From NCBI GenBank assembly GCA_028583415.1, contig CM053269.1, forward strand, positions 55,851,007 to 55,915,006: a stretch of 64,000 nucleotides of DNA, given 5' to 3'. Below, in pieces: positions 11,901 to 22,604 of this stretch. Source of the stretch: Protea cynaroides (lineage: Eukaryota > Streptophyta > Magnoliopsida > Proteales > Proteaceae). Under the pieces are notes generated by a model. The model saw only the letters and a list, made by a program, of their open reading frames with translations. It ran no database searches and was not told the origin of the DNA. Positions within the stretch are counted from its first letter, which is position 1. Each line of letters opens with the position of its first letter. The position numbers and the translations under genes are program-made.

Positions 11901-12678
11901 GAATTCCATCTCGAGTTAAAAGATAATAAAAACAACTATTTATTTACAATAGTGGAATCCATTTGGAATTAAATACAATAAAACAACTATTTATCATTTT
12001 ATCTACAACAGTGGTGGGATCCCATTTGGAATTAAAGATATAAAAAAACTATTATTTATCTACAGTTTTACACTATAAAAAGGAACCCATTACCTATTAT
12101 GCACAAAATCACAAACTGATTTAGATTTGAGATTCAGTTTCAAGACCGATGCCGTGAGGTAAAACAAAATACATGGTCTTCTTGCGAATGGAAGGCAGAT
12201 AAAACAAGAAACGTGGTTTTCTTGCGAATCTAATCGCTTGTAGAGAAGTAGAGAGGGAAAGATAAAGAGATGGAGAGTGGAGCAGCCATGGAGTGGTTGC
12301 AGAGAAGTAAAGAGAAAAGAGAGCCGTGGAGTGTTGAGTTACTGGAGAAATTTGTGATAAGAAGATGAATAGTGAGAAGAATCGTGGTTTACTGCTTTAG
12401 TTTAGGGCAAAATTGATTGGGAATTGTGGTTTAGGGATAAAAAAAAAAAAAAAGAAGTTAACAAAAGTTACAAAACTAAAACGATGGTAAAAAGGGCACA
12501 AGTGTAATTCCATGTTTTTTGTTTCAGTCGTTTTTTTATCATAAAAACGGATACGCGTTTAACACGTCAAGGGTTCCCGTATGCCTTTTTTGCCGTATTT
12601 CCTAGATCAATACGGCAAAACACATTTTAAACGGTCAAGTACGGTACGATCGTTTAAAACGCGTTTTAACTAACAGTG
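10584..12678. mobile_element. Non-autonomous terminal-inverted-repeat DNA transposon (2.1 kb)
   Basis: Left end CATAGTTAGTTAAAATG, right end (reverse complement) CACTGTTAGTTAAAACG. Both are followed inward by CGGCAAAA or TGCCGTATT-type words with high AAACGG content. The direct repeat GTTGTAAC at 10576-10583 and 12679-12686 is an 8-bp target duplication. The interior is non-coding. It holds a repeated AGCTTTATTATTATTAACAG / GGCTTTATTATTATTATTAT pair (11210-11280), a (TA)n run and three copies of a TAGTGGAATTCCAT-like unit (11897-12030). An 8-bp duplication fits hAT or a variant MULE, and I cannot choose between them. Confidence 0.75.
11838..11897. repeat. (TA)n microsatellite
   Basis: About 60 bp of pure TA dinucleotides inside the 10584-12678 transposon. 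Confidence 0.97.
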
Positions 12679-13300
12679 GTTGTAACACAACATGATTGTA
12701 TAAGTTACCTAAATTTCTTACATGTAATGATACTTATAAAATATAAAATTTATTTTCCTTTTCAAATGGGAGGGATTTGGATGCAAAGTAAGTGTTAGTT
12801 AATAACTAAATGTAGAATAATTTTCTTACAAAAAAAAAAATGTAGAATAATTTAGAATTAGTTACATAGTAATGTGATAGCATGTGCAGTATTCATTATA
12901 AAAGTTTTCGTTTAAAGTTAAAAAATTTTACTTCACTTGTTAGACCCGCAAGCTACGATTCCGGTCTAACCTTACATTTCGTGTCGTGATCCGTCTACAT
13001 ATCATGGTCGAGCCAAGTAGACCAAGTGTGTGAAGAAAAAACCAAGACTCAATATGAAAATTTACTCAAAAATAGTCAAAATGAGGGTAGGGTCGCAGGT
13101 TTTAACAGGAAGGTCCGATCCCCCCATCGACCCCCACCATCGACCCGTGACCAGGGGTCGCAGGGGTCTCGAATTGTCCGACCCCCCATCGACCCCCGGT
13201 AATCGAAAAAAACAGCACGAACCGAAAATTAGGATTCTTTCCTAATTTCAATTGAAACCTTTCCTAAACTCAATGAGACTTATTTTGAGAGGTTTTACTC

Positions 13301-13308
13301 TATAAATA
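13301..13308 (+). promoter_or_regulatory. TATA box of solo LTR 1
   Basis: TATAAATA is followed about 4 bp later by CGTCCCTAAGCCTCTTTCAC. The same box and downstream sequence occur at 18398-18405 in solo LTR 2, so this is the conserved U3 core promoter of the family. Transcription would start near 13335. Confidence 0.7.
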
Positions 13309-15375
13309 GGACGTCCCTAAGCCTCTTTCACTCCTTTTACAATCCTAATTGGATTGAGAGAAAAAGAAGAGAAGGAAGACAAGGTAAAGAAAAAGAGAAT
13401 TGAAGAAGAAGACCAAGCAGGAGGAAATTTAGAGGAAACTCTGAATCTCAGCAAACCTAAGGTATAAATACATTTCCCATGATTTATTTAAGACTTTAGA
13501 ATGGTTTATGAAGATGGTATGACTTAGAAGAAACCTAAATCACCCATCCATGGTTAGGTTTCAATGGAAACCATGGAGGAGATCATTGAAATCATGTAGG
13601 TGAATAAAGAATAGTTATAAACCATAGAACATGTATGGAATGGACTATAGAAGCAAGCCATAAGACCACAAACATGAATGAATGGACGAAATTTGATAGT
13701 TTCGATTCAAACCATGGGGGGTCGCACCTAGGGTCGATGGAACCTCCGACCCTAGCATCGACCCCCAGCATTTGGGAAGTTCAGGAAAGGAGGGGTAGCA
13801 CCTAGGGTCGATGGACCTCCGACCCTAGGCATCGACCCCCAGTTAACAGCAAATTATAAAAATTAATATAAATTCTAATTCAATTCTATCGACTTTGTTA
13901 GGTCTTCTAGCAATATAATATTGATATAAAAGTGATTCTTAAGGCTTGAAAGAGGATCTACAAACAAACAAATGTGAGGAAACATGACTCTAAACTAATT
14001 GGTTAATAACAAACTGTTTTTATTTTTCTTGAGTCCAATGCTATGTCTGATTCTATGCGAATGTATTTGTAATGTGCATACAACATGTCATCCAATATTT
14101 TTATTATTTGTTCATGCATATTTACTTTATTGTTTATAACATGATGATGATGATGATAGGAATAGGCATGCGAATGTATGTGTGTGATTGGTGTACTTGA
14201 TGCGAGCGAGTATCAGGGGAGGTGTGATGGGGACGTCAATAAACGTTAACCTTTGGCGGGTCTCAACACTTTAGTTCTATCTCTAACTCAAGTTTTATGC
14301 ATTAGCATCGTCGTTCTATCTCTATAACGATGTTAAACCATGGTTTTATGTGAGACGTGTTCCAATTATCCGGACCGGAGGGTGAAGCCGAGTGACGAAC
14401 CACTCAAAGTTCGGATATGAAATATGCCTAAAATCTCATACCGGTTTCATTTGGCATTAGGATTGATTAGCCATACGCATGCACTAGCCCGGTTTACAAG
14501 CCCTGCGGCCCGAGGGCTATACGTGTTGGTATGTCACCATGGAAACATTCCACAATAAACGTTAACCTTTGTTGTACAATGTTATGGTAGGGTGGATGGG
14601 GGACGGACAATAAACGTTTAACCCTTTGACGAGGCCATTGAAGATTTGGACCTTAGTAAAGGATAAGAACCTAGGTCCTAACCATTAGCAAACAAGGGGG
14701 ACCGAGATCTCGCTCTCGGATCCGAACAGCAGTGGTATACCGGATGGACTATGGTCCAGTGGTACCCGGTTTATAAGGCGGCACATACAAGGTCTCAGGG
14801 ACCGTTTGAGCCGGTGGACCCCACCATAGTGAGACCGGCCGCAACCGAGGTTTCCGAGCTTGGTTTGCTTCGACCTGAAACTTTAATAAATGAATTTTAA
14901 CTTAAGAATGTGGTTATGTAGGACTTGTAGGCTGTGGGTGAGCTTTCTGGCGGCGATCATTATCACGCGTAGGGGGGGGGAACCACCTAAACCTAAATAT
15001 TAAACAGTAAACCTTTGTGATAAATTCGTTATTTGCAAATGCTTGTGCTCTCAAGCCATGTAGTTATGCTTTTAATTATTATATCTTCAGCACATATAGT
15101 GGGGGGGGGGGGGTGGTATGTTATTGGATTAACGGAACACTTTTCTGATAGCCTTTTACCTTAGCGCTTGGTATGGGTATGCATATGTATTGTTGCATTG
15201 TTTTGTTTACTCCGCACTCGAGCTTCTCCATACGAAGTGAGTGATGTGGGACAACAAGCAGTAGTGTGGTAGGTGCCCCGTGGGTGTGCTCACACCCCCG
15301 TGCATGGAGGTGTGGTGACCGCCAAACCTTACCGCACAATTCTTTTTAAGTTTTTGATGTTATGTTGCATTTGCA

Positions 15376-15588
15376 TTGGTTTTGTTAATTGAAGCTAATT
15401 GTGAGCCACCGTACAACTATATTCTTTTCAGATTTGGATGCGAGGATACATGCCCCGCTTATGGTCGGTTGCCGCCATGGATACCCAAGGAAGAGGACGA
15501 GCATGATGTGTCATGCGAGTGCTCGTTCTGCGGTCTACTCAAAGGATCCGGGATTATTTTCGTAATTATTGTAATAAAAATTATTTAA
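15376..15588 (+). other. LTR-borne small ORF ending in a CxCxxC motif (copy 1, diverged)
   Basis: An open frame of 70 codons in the 3' third of solo LTR 1. Its ending, EEDEHDVSCECSFCGLL, aligns with the C-terminal ends of the ORFs at 19783 and 20392. The Cys codons lie at 15514-15531. The middle (AYGRLPPW) matches AYGHIAAM of copy 2. This copy runs past the usual end to a later stop. A TTTTCAG splice-acceptor-like site (about 15427) precedes the conserved part in all three copies. The function is unknown. A chance ORF is possible for this copy alone. Confidence 0.45.
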
Positions 15589-16269
15589 ATTTGTTGGATG
15601 ATGAAATAACTTGGATATTTATTTAAATTACAATTTAGTTATCGCTCATTTATTCTCGATTATGTTGATGGCTTGGGAATGATTGATTGACACGGTCTAT
15701 TGAGATCCGGTGTGAACGTGGCTTAGAGCCGGTTCATCCGAATTGGGGGGGGGGGGGGGATGTTGCGTACTATGATTGAAGATCATGTCGACACGCCAAC
15801 ATATGAACATGGGGGGGTGGGGGTGGGGGCGTGGATGACGAACATGGTTCGTTTAAGCGGTTCAACGATGGATACGTTTAGTGTTTAGTTTTCGTATTTG
15901 GATATTATAATATGTATTAAATTATGTTTTGGTTACTTGAAAATAAATGAAATATTAATTATTTATCATGATTAGACCTCAGTTCGTTATCTGTAAGACT
16001 TCCGCTATTTATTTTATTATTTCTGATTAATGTGGAATGTGTTTTGATTTATTATATGTGGAATAACCTATTGTGAGATCCTGGTTGAACCGTTGGTTTA
16101 TTGACGGTTCATCACACCATTCTGAAGTGTGCGGAATTGGGGTGTGACATCACTTCCCTTCGATTCCCCTTGCAACCAAACAAAGCCTTTTTGTGCTCGC
16201 AGGGAGCAGGGAATGGATTTGGAGGGATGGTACGGGAAGATTGTTTCAGAAGGGAATGGGGGATTGAAA

Positions 16270-16415
16270 TCATCTCCCGCCTGGGTTGATGCGGGAGACA
16301 CGACTGCCCTGTCTCGATGCTTGACACGTGGTGGGGATTAAATCGGACGCTGACAAAATTATTGGTGCATAAAGTGATAAACAGTTGGTGTTGCAGCTTA
16401 TCAAACGTTGAAAAA
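16270..16415. repeat. Left arm of a 150-bp inverted repeat enclosing the nested LTRs
   Basis: Its reverse complement matches 21745-21900 with scattered mismatches. Shared words include CGTCCGATTTAATCCC, GTGTCTC and CACCAATAATTT. The arms enclose the nested LTRs and a Copia-like LTR remnant, so they probably are the terminal inverted repeats of a DNA element into which later elements jumped. I could not define a target duplication. Confidence 0.7.
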
Positions 16416-18055
16416 GAGAGTGGCGGAGGAGATTTTTTTTTTAAGGGAGAGGAAGAAAGTTAGAGAAAGAGAAGAAAGTTCAGCAAAAGAGTGGATTCAA
16501 AGAACTAAACAGCCCTCGATCATCGGTGTAAAACCCGTACTCTATGAACCCGATATAAACCTTTAATTCATGTCGTAACAAGTCTTCCAATCATCACCAG
16601 GTCAGACGGGACGAGCGGGTGACAATCAAGTACGAAAACAGATCAAATTATGATAAAATTCTATACCGATCTATGGTATAGGTTGATGGTACCAGTCGAC
16701 CGGTATGTCTGCGCGGGCAGACTAGTTAGATCCGAAAATGGATCTCTGTGGGTCCCGTTTATCAAATCTCGAGCCTAGGGACTTTCCTAACATAGGAAAC
16801 TTCATAAACCCCAACCGGATCCTTAAACCTCCTTATAACTCTTTGATTGTTTCTCACAAACTTTAGAGAGGAGAAAGAGATCGAAGAAAGAGAAGAAGCT
16901 AAGAAAGGTGGGAGAGGAGCCGCCATTGGACGAAGAACACTATAGTTGTGAACCAACGGTAAGTGCTTGAACTTCTCTCTAAGTTAAGCATTATAGATAA
17001 TTAATCATGAATTGATCAATACCATGCAAGGCGAGGTATTGATCTAAAACCCTTAAATTGCCATCAAACCCTAATACAGTCGATAAACCCTAGATTCGCA
17101 TTCTAGGCTAAGGATCATCGAAACTAGGACTTGAATGGAACATGAAATAACTCTAACTCGTTGCTCAGGCCTAGAATACATAGGAGAAATCCTAGAGCCA
17201 ATAGGAGGTGACCGACGGAAGGCGAACACCAAGTTGGTGGTCTTCTGAGGCATACCTGTCGACCATACAGGTCGCACTATATGCGACCGGTACTGCGACC
17301 GGTACCTCTTGGGAGCTGGACTGTGAGGGACCGGTCGACCATACCGATCGCACCTTTCCCCACAGTGCCGCTACCGGTACTTGCGACCGGTATGCACTGT
17401 GAGGGGTATATTTTGATCCAGTTGGGTTTTCGACCAACGTAAACCCTAAGATACTAATTCTAATTCAACCCTAACATCGTGTAGGACCTTGTGATAGCGA
17501 GTTTGGATTTTGTGAAGTAGTGCAAGCTAGCAATCAAGCGTCAGGTAAGGGAATCAGACCTAAACCCTAATAACTTAATAACAGTAAAACGTTGTTAGTA
17601 ATTATGATTCTGTGGAATGGTATTTGTGCATACTCGCATGTCATCTTTACTTTTAGTTATTATATTGTTCATACATACTCGCAATGCTAGGATGTGATTA
17701 TTAGGCATGTGGGAAGGACTGGGGTCTGAGATCATTCCTCACACTAGCACCTTTTCGTATCGCTTCCGTCTTAGCATACTTGGTGCGGGTAGGGTATCAG
17801 GGGGAGGAAGTGACACTGTGGTCTCCAGCCTGGCCACTAGACTCGAGCCTTATCTCTATGCCGTAGGAAGCTATGCTGGGATAGGGCCTACTGTGATGAC
17901 ATATAGGATTGGTTAGTTACGAGCCTAGTTTGCAAGTCTTCGCCAATAGGGGCTTACGTGTTGGTATGAGTAGGACATCAGGGAAATTATTGGCGGTGTG
18001 TGATCCAGACACTTTAGCTCTATCTCTATTCCATGGTGGGTGCATGTGGGACGAC

Positions 18056-20265
18056 TGTAAGACCCATATCGAACTAACCGATCTTACCACCTTATATCAG
18101 GTTTACCCATCATGGTCGAGCCAAACGGACCAAGTACGTGAAGGAAAGGGTGAAACCAGGTACTAAACTGACCCAAAAACAGTGAATGGGAGGGCAGGGT
18201 CGACCCCCCCTCACATAGAAGTCAGACCCCTGATTTTTCACTTTGGGTCGGACAACTTAGGAACTGGGGGTCGACGGGACCTCCGACCCCCTCATCGATC
18301 CCCTGTTTGCCGACAGAAACCGCAAATAGGAAACTTTTTAAATTTCAATGGGATTCCTTCTTAATCTCAATGAGACTTATTTTTAGAGATTCTACTCTAT
18401 AAATAAGACGTCCCTAAGCCTCTTTCACTCCTTTTGAAACTTAATTGAGAGTGAGAGAAAGATAAGAGAAGAAGAAGAGAATAAAAGTTGGAGAAGAGGA
18501 CCGGATTGAAGAATTCAGAGAAATCTCTGAATCTCAGCAAACCTAAGGTATGGGTAAGCTTTCTATTTGATAATCTAAGACCTTAGAATAGTTCATGAAG
18601 AGAGTATGGTCTAGGAGAAACCCAAATCATACTCACATGGGAAGATTTCGATGAAATCCATAGAGAAAGGTAGACAAGGTAAGGAAGAAACCTAGTGTTC
18701 TAAGCCATAGAACAAGCCTAGAATGGATTGTGGAAGTAAGCCATAGGACCCAAACGTGAAAGAATGGACTGTAGAATGAAAATCCTCAGTATTCAGGAAG
18801 TCCAGAATAGGGGTGGTCGCACCCAGAGTCGATGGAACATCCGACCCTGGCATCAACCCTACCCTGGGGGTCGATGTAGACTGCTACCCTACCTGCGACC
18901 CACCCTGCGACCCGTGCTTAAAAACAAGCCTAATGATGCCGGAATGACTTCTAATCAAAATCTATCGACTTGTTAGGTTTTTCTATTGATATAAAAGTGG
19001 TTTTAAAGCTTGAAAGAGGATCAACACTCAAACAAAGGTGAGAGAACAAGACCTAAACTAATTGACTAATAATAAACTATTTTTATTTCTTGAGTCCAAT
19101 GCCATGACTGATTCTATGCGTGTATGCTTGTATGTGCATTCAATATGTCATCCAATATTTCTGCTATTACTGTTCATACATATTTAATTCTGTTTATTTA
19201 TAACATGATGATGATGATGATGCTAGGAATAGGCATGTGAATGTATGTGTGTGGTTAGTGTACATGGTGCGGATAGGGGATGGTATCAACCTGTACAGCC
19301 ATGCCATTTTCATGGGGTGTATATTGTGCCATGGTTCTACTCAAGTCATGTCCACTGACATCGTCGTATTGCCATTACTTTAGCAGAACTATTATGTCGT
19401 AGGGTATCAAGGGAGGTGGTCTCGGACCGTGTAGTCTTCGACTCTGCCGGGGGACCTTAGCTCTATCTCTATGGATGTATTAAGGGATGCTGGAGTGAGG
19501 CCTTGGATACACTGTTTGACATTAGGATTAGTTAGTTACGAGCCCAGTTTGCAAGCCCTCACCAGCAGGGACTTACGTGTTGGTATGGGCAACCGGTACA
19601 GTCATGTCATTTTCATGAGGTGTATATTGTCCATGGTGGGTGCATGTGGGGTCGACAATGCCGTTTTCATTGGGCGGTTTCACACACTCGTGTATAGAGG
19701 TGAGGCGACCACCAAACCTTTCTATAGTACATTGCAAACTTATAAATCAGACCACAGATATGAATTGAATGCATGCATATGATTGTTGTATTGTTTTGTT
19801 TGCTCACTGAGCCGTGATGTGTGCTCACTCTTTCGACGTCGAATATTTTTAGTTGATGATGCAGGTACTACGGTGGAAGACTATATGAATTTTTTTGCGT
19901 ACGGGCACATCGCTGCGATGGAAGCTGAAGACTTAGTGGAAACGCATGACTCTTCCTGCGAGTGCAACGCATGTGTTTTTTATTAGATTTGATTTGAATT
20001 ATTATTAAAATGTAATTGATATTTTATTTACTTATGTCTCGATTAATACAACATAACTTGATATTTTATTATTGATTATCACAGTTAGATTCTTCAGTTC
20101 ATTTGATATTAAGACTTCCACTATTGTGTATTTATTCTGATTATGGTTGTGGATGTGTATGGTTTTATTTTCAACGGACACAGCCTATTCAAGATCCTGG
20201 TTGAATCGTTGGCTTATTAGCGGTTCATCACACCGTTCTGAATGGTGTAAAATTAGGGTGTGACA
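18056..20265 (+). mobile_element. Nested solo LTR 3 (2.2 kb) inserted in solo LTR 2
   Basis: Starts TGTAAGACCCATATCG, ends AAATTAGGGTGTGACA, and is flanked by an exact ACGAC duplication at 18051-18055 and 20266-20270. The sequence on either side of the insertion joins into a continuous LTR 2. It has a TATAAATA box at 18398-18405 and GGGTCGACCCC-type blocks (18195-18310, 18810-18920). The (GAT)n stretch near 19206 and the GGAATAGGCATG words match LTR 1 at 14145. Confidence 0.92.
19783..19986 (+). other. LTR-borne small ORF with CxCxxC motif (copy 2)
   Basis: A 67-codon ORF in solo LTR 3. Its second half aligns with the ORF at 20392: both have a FL-x-D-x-x-G-x-TVEDY core followed after about 25 residues by S-C-[EK]-C-x2-C-V-[FY]. 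The Cys codons occupy 19957-19974. Compared with copy 3, aligned codons differ mostly at third positions (ACG/ACT, GAA/GAG, TAT/TAC, TCC/TCA, TGC/TGT, GTT/GTG), as expected for sequence once under protein-level selection. Both copies stop within two residues after the motif. No known domain is recognised. The spaced cysteines could bind metal. Confidence 0.5.
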
Positions 20266-20391
20266 ACGACAGTGGTGTTTGATCCATTAGGCGGATTCAC
20301 ACACTCGTGTATAGAGGTACGGTGATCGCCAATCCTTTCTATAGTACATTGCAAACTTAAAATTAGACCATAATGTGAATGTTACTCATGC

Positions 20392-20601
20392 ATGTTGTTT
20401 GTTGCATTGTCTGATTTTCTTACTGAGCTAAGTTGTGAGCTCACCTTTGTGTACACACTATTTTTAGATGTTGATATAGGTTACACTGTGGAGGACTACA
20501 TAGATGCTTCACTATATAGAAGAGTTGCTGCCCTGAAAGTGCAAGCAGGGGAGGACGGGCATAACGCTTCATGTAAGTGCCCTTACTGCGTGTACCTCTA
20601 G
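20392..20601 (+). other. LTR-borne small ORF with CxCxxC motif (copy 3)
   Basis: A 69-codon ORF in the 3' part of solo LTR 2, homologous to the ORF at 19783 (TVEDY core, SCKCPYCVYL end, Cys codons 20572-20589). The T-rich tract ending in AG just before the conserved core (about 20460-20468) is shared with the other copies, so the conserved part could be a spliced exon of the LTR transcript and the upstream half non-coding. Function unknown. Confidence 0.5.
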
Positions 20602-20994
20602 GATGGTTTTAATTTATTTTATTTATTTCAGTTGGATTTTATAAACAGTGTAAGGATATTTATTTATGTTTTGGTATTTGAATAATTGGATAACTTATTT
20701 AATTTATCAATAGAGTACTCAGTTCATTTAATTTAAGACTTCTGTTGTATTTATTTATATTCTAATTGTGGTTATGTGCAATGGTTTGTGTTAGTGGATA
20801 CAGTCTTATTGAGATCCTGGTGTGAACCGTTGATTTAGTAACGGTTCACTCACACTTCTGGTTTAACCGAAATTGGGGTGTAACAATCGGAGCTCTGACC
20901 AAAAGCTCACCCCTTTCTTTCTCTCTCTCTCTCTCTTTCTCTCTTTTCCTCTCTCTGTTTTTCTTTCTTCTGATCAACAATGTGTTGGATTGGT

Positions 20995-21375
20995 ATCTTA
21001 TATTCTGTAGGGTCCACACAATTAATAGAGTTGTACTTGTATTAGGGTTTGGTCTATTACATTTATGGGATAAACTTATAATTGTGGTGGGATTAGGATT
21101 TCTAGGTTTTCTTATACATTGTCTCTGTGTGGGAAAACCTAGGTAAGACTGTAAGGACTGTCAGAGGATTCTCCTCTGACAGTGGAGAGCTGAAGGTGCT
21201 GTAAGGCTGACAGATGAGATACGCCTGTCAGGTAGAGAGCTGTAGAAGTTTCTTAGGAATAAAGAATTTCTCTTTTCTCTAGTGGACGTAGCCATCCCAC
21301 GATGGGGTGTTGAACCACGTTAATTCTTATGTTTTCTTCTTGTTTGCCTGCTCCCAATCGTAACACAATGGCGTG
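20995..21375 (+). mobile_element. Copia-like LTR remnant (R/U5 part)
   Basis: The end of this stretch, TAGTGGACGTAGCC followed by ACGATGGGGTGTTGAACCAC and GTTAATTCTTATG, has the GTGGA-GTAG-GAACCACGT layout common in the R/U5 region of plant Copia LTRs. A paired direct motif (CTGTAAGGACTGTCAGAGGA at 21148 and CTGTAAGGCTGACAGATGAG at 21199) precedes it. No internal region, primer-binding site or second LTR is seen. Confidence 0.45.
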
Positions 21376-21744
21376 CCGAAAAATCCTAGCTCAACATCTG
21401 TTCAACATAACCAAAATCTCATCCCCAAATAGTACCCTGGCACATTCCCCTTTTCCAATCCTTGGTTTTAACAATCTTTGATCCTCCCTGAGCCGGACAA
21501 GACAATCTTCCGCATAAATTTTTGTAGCGGTTCAGATTCCAGCAACGATGGTTTTTCGAAGGTTTCTTCACAGGAGAGCGATTGGCCAGTCGGCGGTGGC
21601 TTCGTCGGAGCTCCAGTCATTGTCTCTTGGGGACAAATTGATGGAGAAGTTGAAAGGCATTAACACAGATCGATTGCGATTGGAAGGCCTGAATCGCCTG
21701 TGGTGAATGGAGGATTGAAATATCGAGTTTTTTAGATTCAAAAA

Positions 21745-21900
21745 AGACATTTGATACGCTGCAACTCCCACGGGTTATCACTTTATACACCAATAATTTC
21801 GTCAGCGTCCGATTTAATCCCTGTCATGTGTTGCACATCGTGACAAGGCAGCCGTGTCTCTCGCATAAACCCAGGTGGGAGACGATTTCTATCCTGTAAC
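21745..21900. repeat. Right arm of the 150-bp inverted repeat
   Basis: Reverse complement of 16270-16415 with mismatches. Reads TTATCACTTTATACACCAAT then AATTTCGTCAGCGTCCGATT. See the left arm. Confidence 0.7.
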
Positions 21901-22018
21901 GGGAAGGGAAATGGAAGTCAATTTATTTGGGTGCTACTCAGGTTTAATGCTTATAGTTGCAATCAACTCCCTAGTGCCTTTGGATTACCACTTGGACACG
22001 TGTCGCATTGGGTGCTCC

Positions 22019-22186
22019 ATTGCCACGGATAAAAATCCTCTCCCGCGGCAGGAGGCTCCTGCGGCTAATCCAAGGGCTGGGGATCAGTCGGCCCGTCTAC
22101 CAATACATGGGGAGGTGGGCTGGCTGAAATCCCGCCTTTGGCAAGCGGCAGGTTGGCAGGAGAGGATTTTTATCCCATTGCCACCT
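22019..22186. mobile_element. Foldback MITE
   Basis: The left end TTGCCACGGATAAAAATCCT followed by CTCCCGC pairs with the right end GGCAGGAGAGGATTTTTATC followed by CCATTGCCAC. The stem is about 28 bp and the interior is non-coding and GC-rich. It has no ORF of note. Confidence 0.7.
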
Positions 22187-22386
22187 TTGTAGTTGACCCT
22201 TCGCTATAGAGGAGCTGAATATGTCAATATCTCCTTATGCTCTTAATGGCAGATTTGGATCCTCTACAATGCTGGACAGCCCGTTACTGATCCAAAAGCC
22301 AAAGAAGACTCCACACTCAAGCCATACATTGGGTGCATTAAAGAACTAAAGGAAAACTACCTGATTACCAATCGATAGGATTCACA

Positions 22387-22558
22387 TCATCTCCTCCCAG
22401 AACCACTGGGAGGACGCGGCAGCCTGTCTCGGATGGCTACCACATGGCTCTCAGGTGAATCCGAGACTCAAGTCCGAACCGACATGGGTCTCGGATTCAC
22501 CAAGAGCCACGTGACGGCCATCCAAGACAAGTTGCTACTATCTAGGAGGAGAGGATGG
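22387..22558. mobile_element. Foldback MITE with palindromic ends (copy 2)
   Basis: Same family as 10033-10266. The left end has the CTCCTCCCAGAACCACTGGG stem-loop. The inner stem pairs GTGAATCCGAGACTCAAGTC with the region around CATGGGTCTCGGATTCACCA. CACGTGACGGCCATCC near the right end matches copy 1. The right-terminal hairpin is eroded (TAGGAGGAGAGG). Confidence 0.7.
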
Positions 22559-22604
22559 GGATCCCAATCTATACCTAGTATATGTTTACTATAACAAAAA
22601 TACC

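Larger units (their letters stand above)
12938..16149 (+). mobile_element. Solo LTR 1 of a long-LTR retrotransposon family (3.2 kb)
   Basis: It starts TGTTAGACCCGC, ends GGAATTGGGGTGTGACA, and is flanked by an exact 5-bp duplication TCACT (12933-12937 and 16150-16154). It is homologous along its length to the LTRs at 16527 and 18056. No gag or pol sequence is present, so it is a solo LTR left by recombination between two LTRs. It holds a TATAAATA box at 13301-13308 with a conserved GGACGTCCCTAAGCCTC downstream, GGGTCG/CGACCCC-rich blocks at about 13090-13200 and 13720-13845, and three CAATAAACGTT units (about 14237, 14553, 14608). Those units, within extra sequence, explain why it is about 1 kb longer than its relatives. 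The lineage (Ty3 or Copia) cannot be told from an LTR alone. Confidence 0.9.
16527..20885 (+). mobile_element. Solo LTR 2 of the same family, interrupted by a nested solo LTR
   Basis: Starts TGTAAAACCCGTACTC, ends AAATTGGGGTGTAACA, with an exact 5-bp duplication ATCGG at 16522-16526 and 20886-20890. Without the nested insertion (18056-20265 plus one ACGAC) it is about 2.14 kb. Its 5' part (16640-17400) carries GACCGGTCGACC-type blocks in place of the GGGTCG blocks of the other copies. Like the others it has a CxCxxC small ORF near its 3' end (20392). It is the host of a younger insertion, so it is the older of the two. Confidence 0.9.

Noticed and set aside
19206..19222. (GAT)n run as a possible CRISPR-like or satellite array
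   Set aside because: Only five trinucleotide units, shared with LTR 1. It is a simple repeat, and CRISPR is not expected in a plant nucleus.
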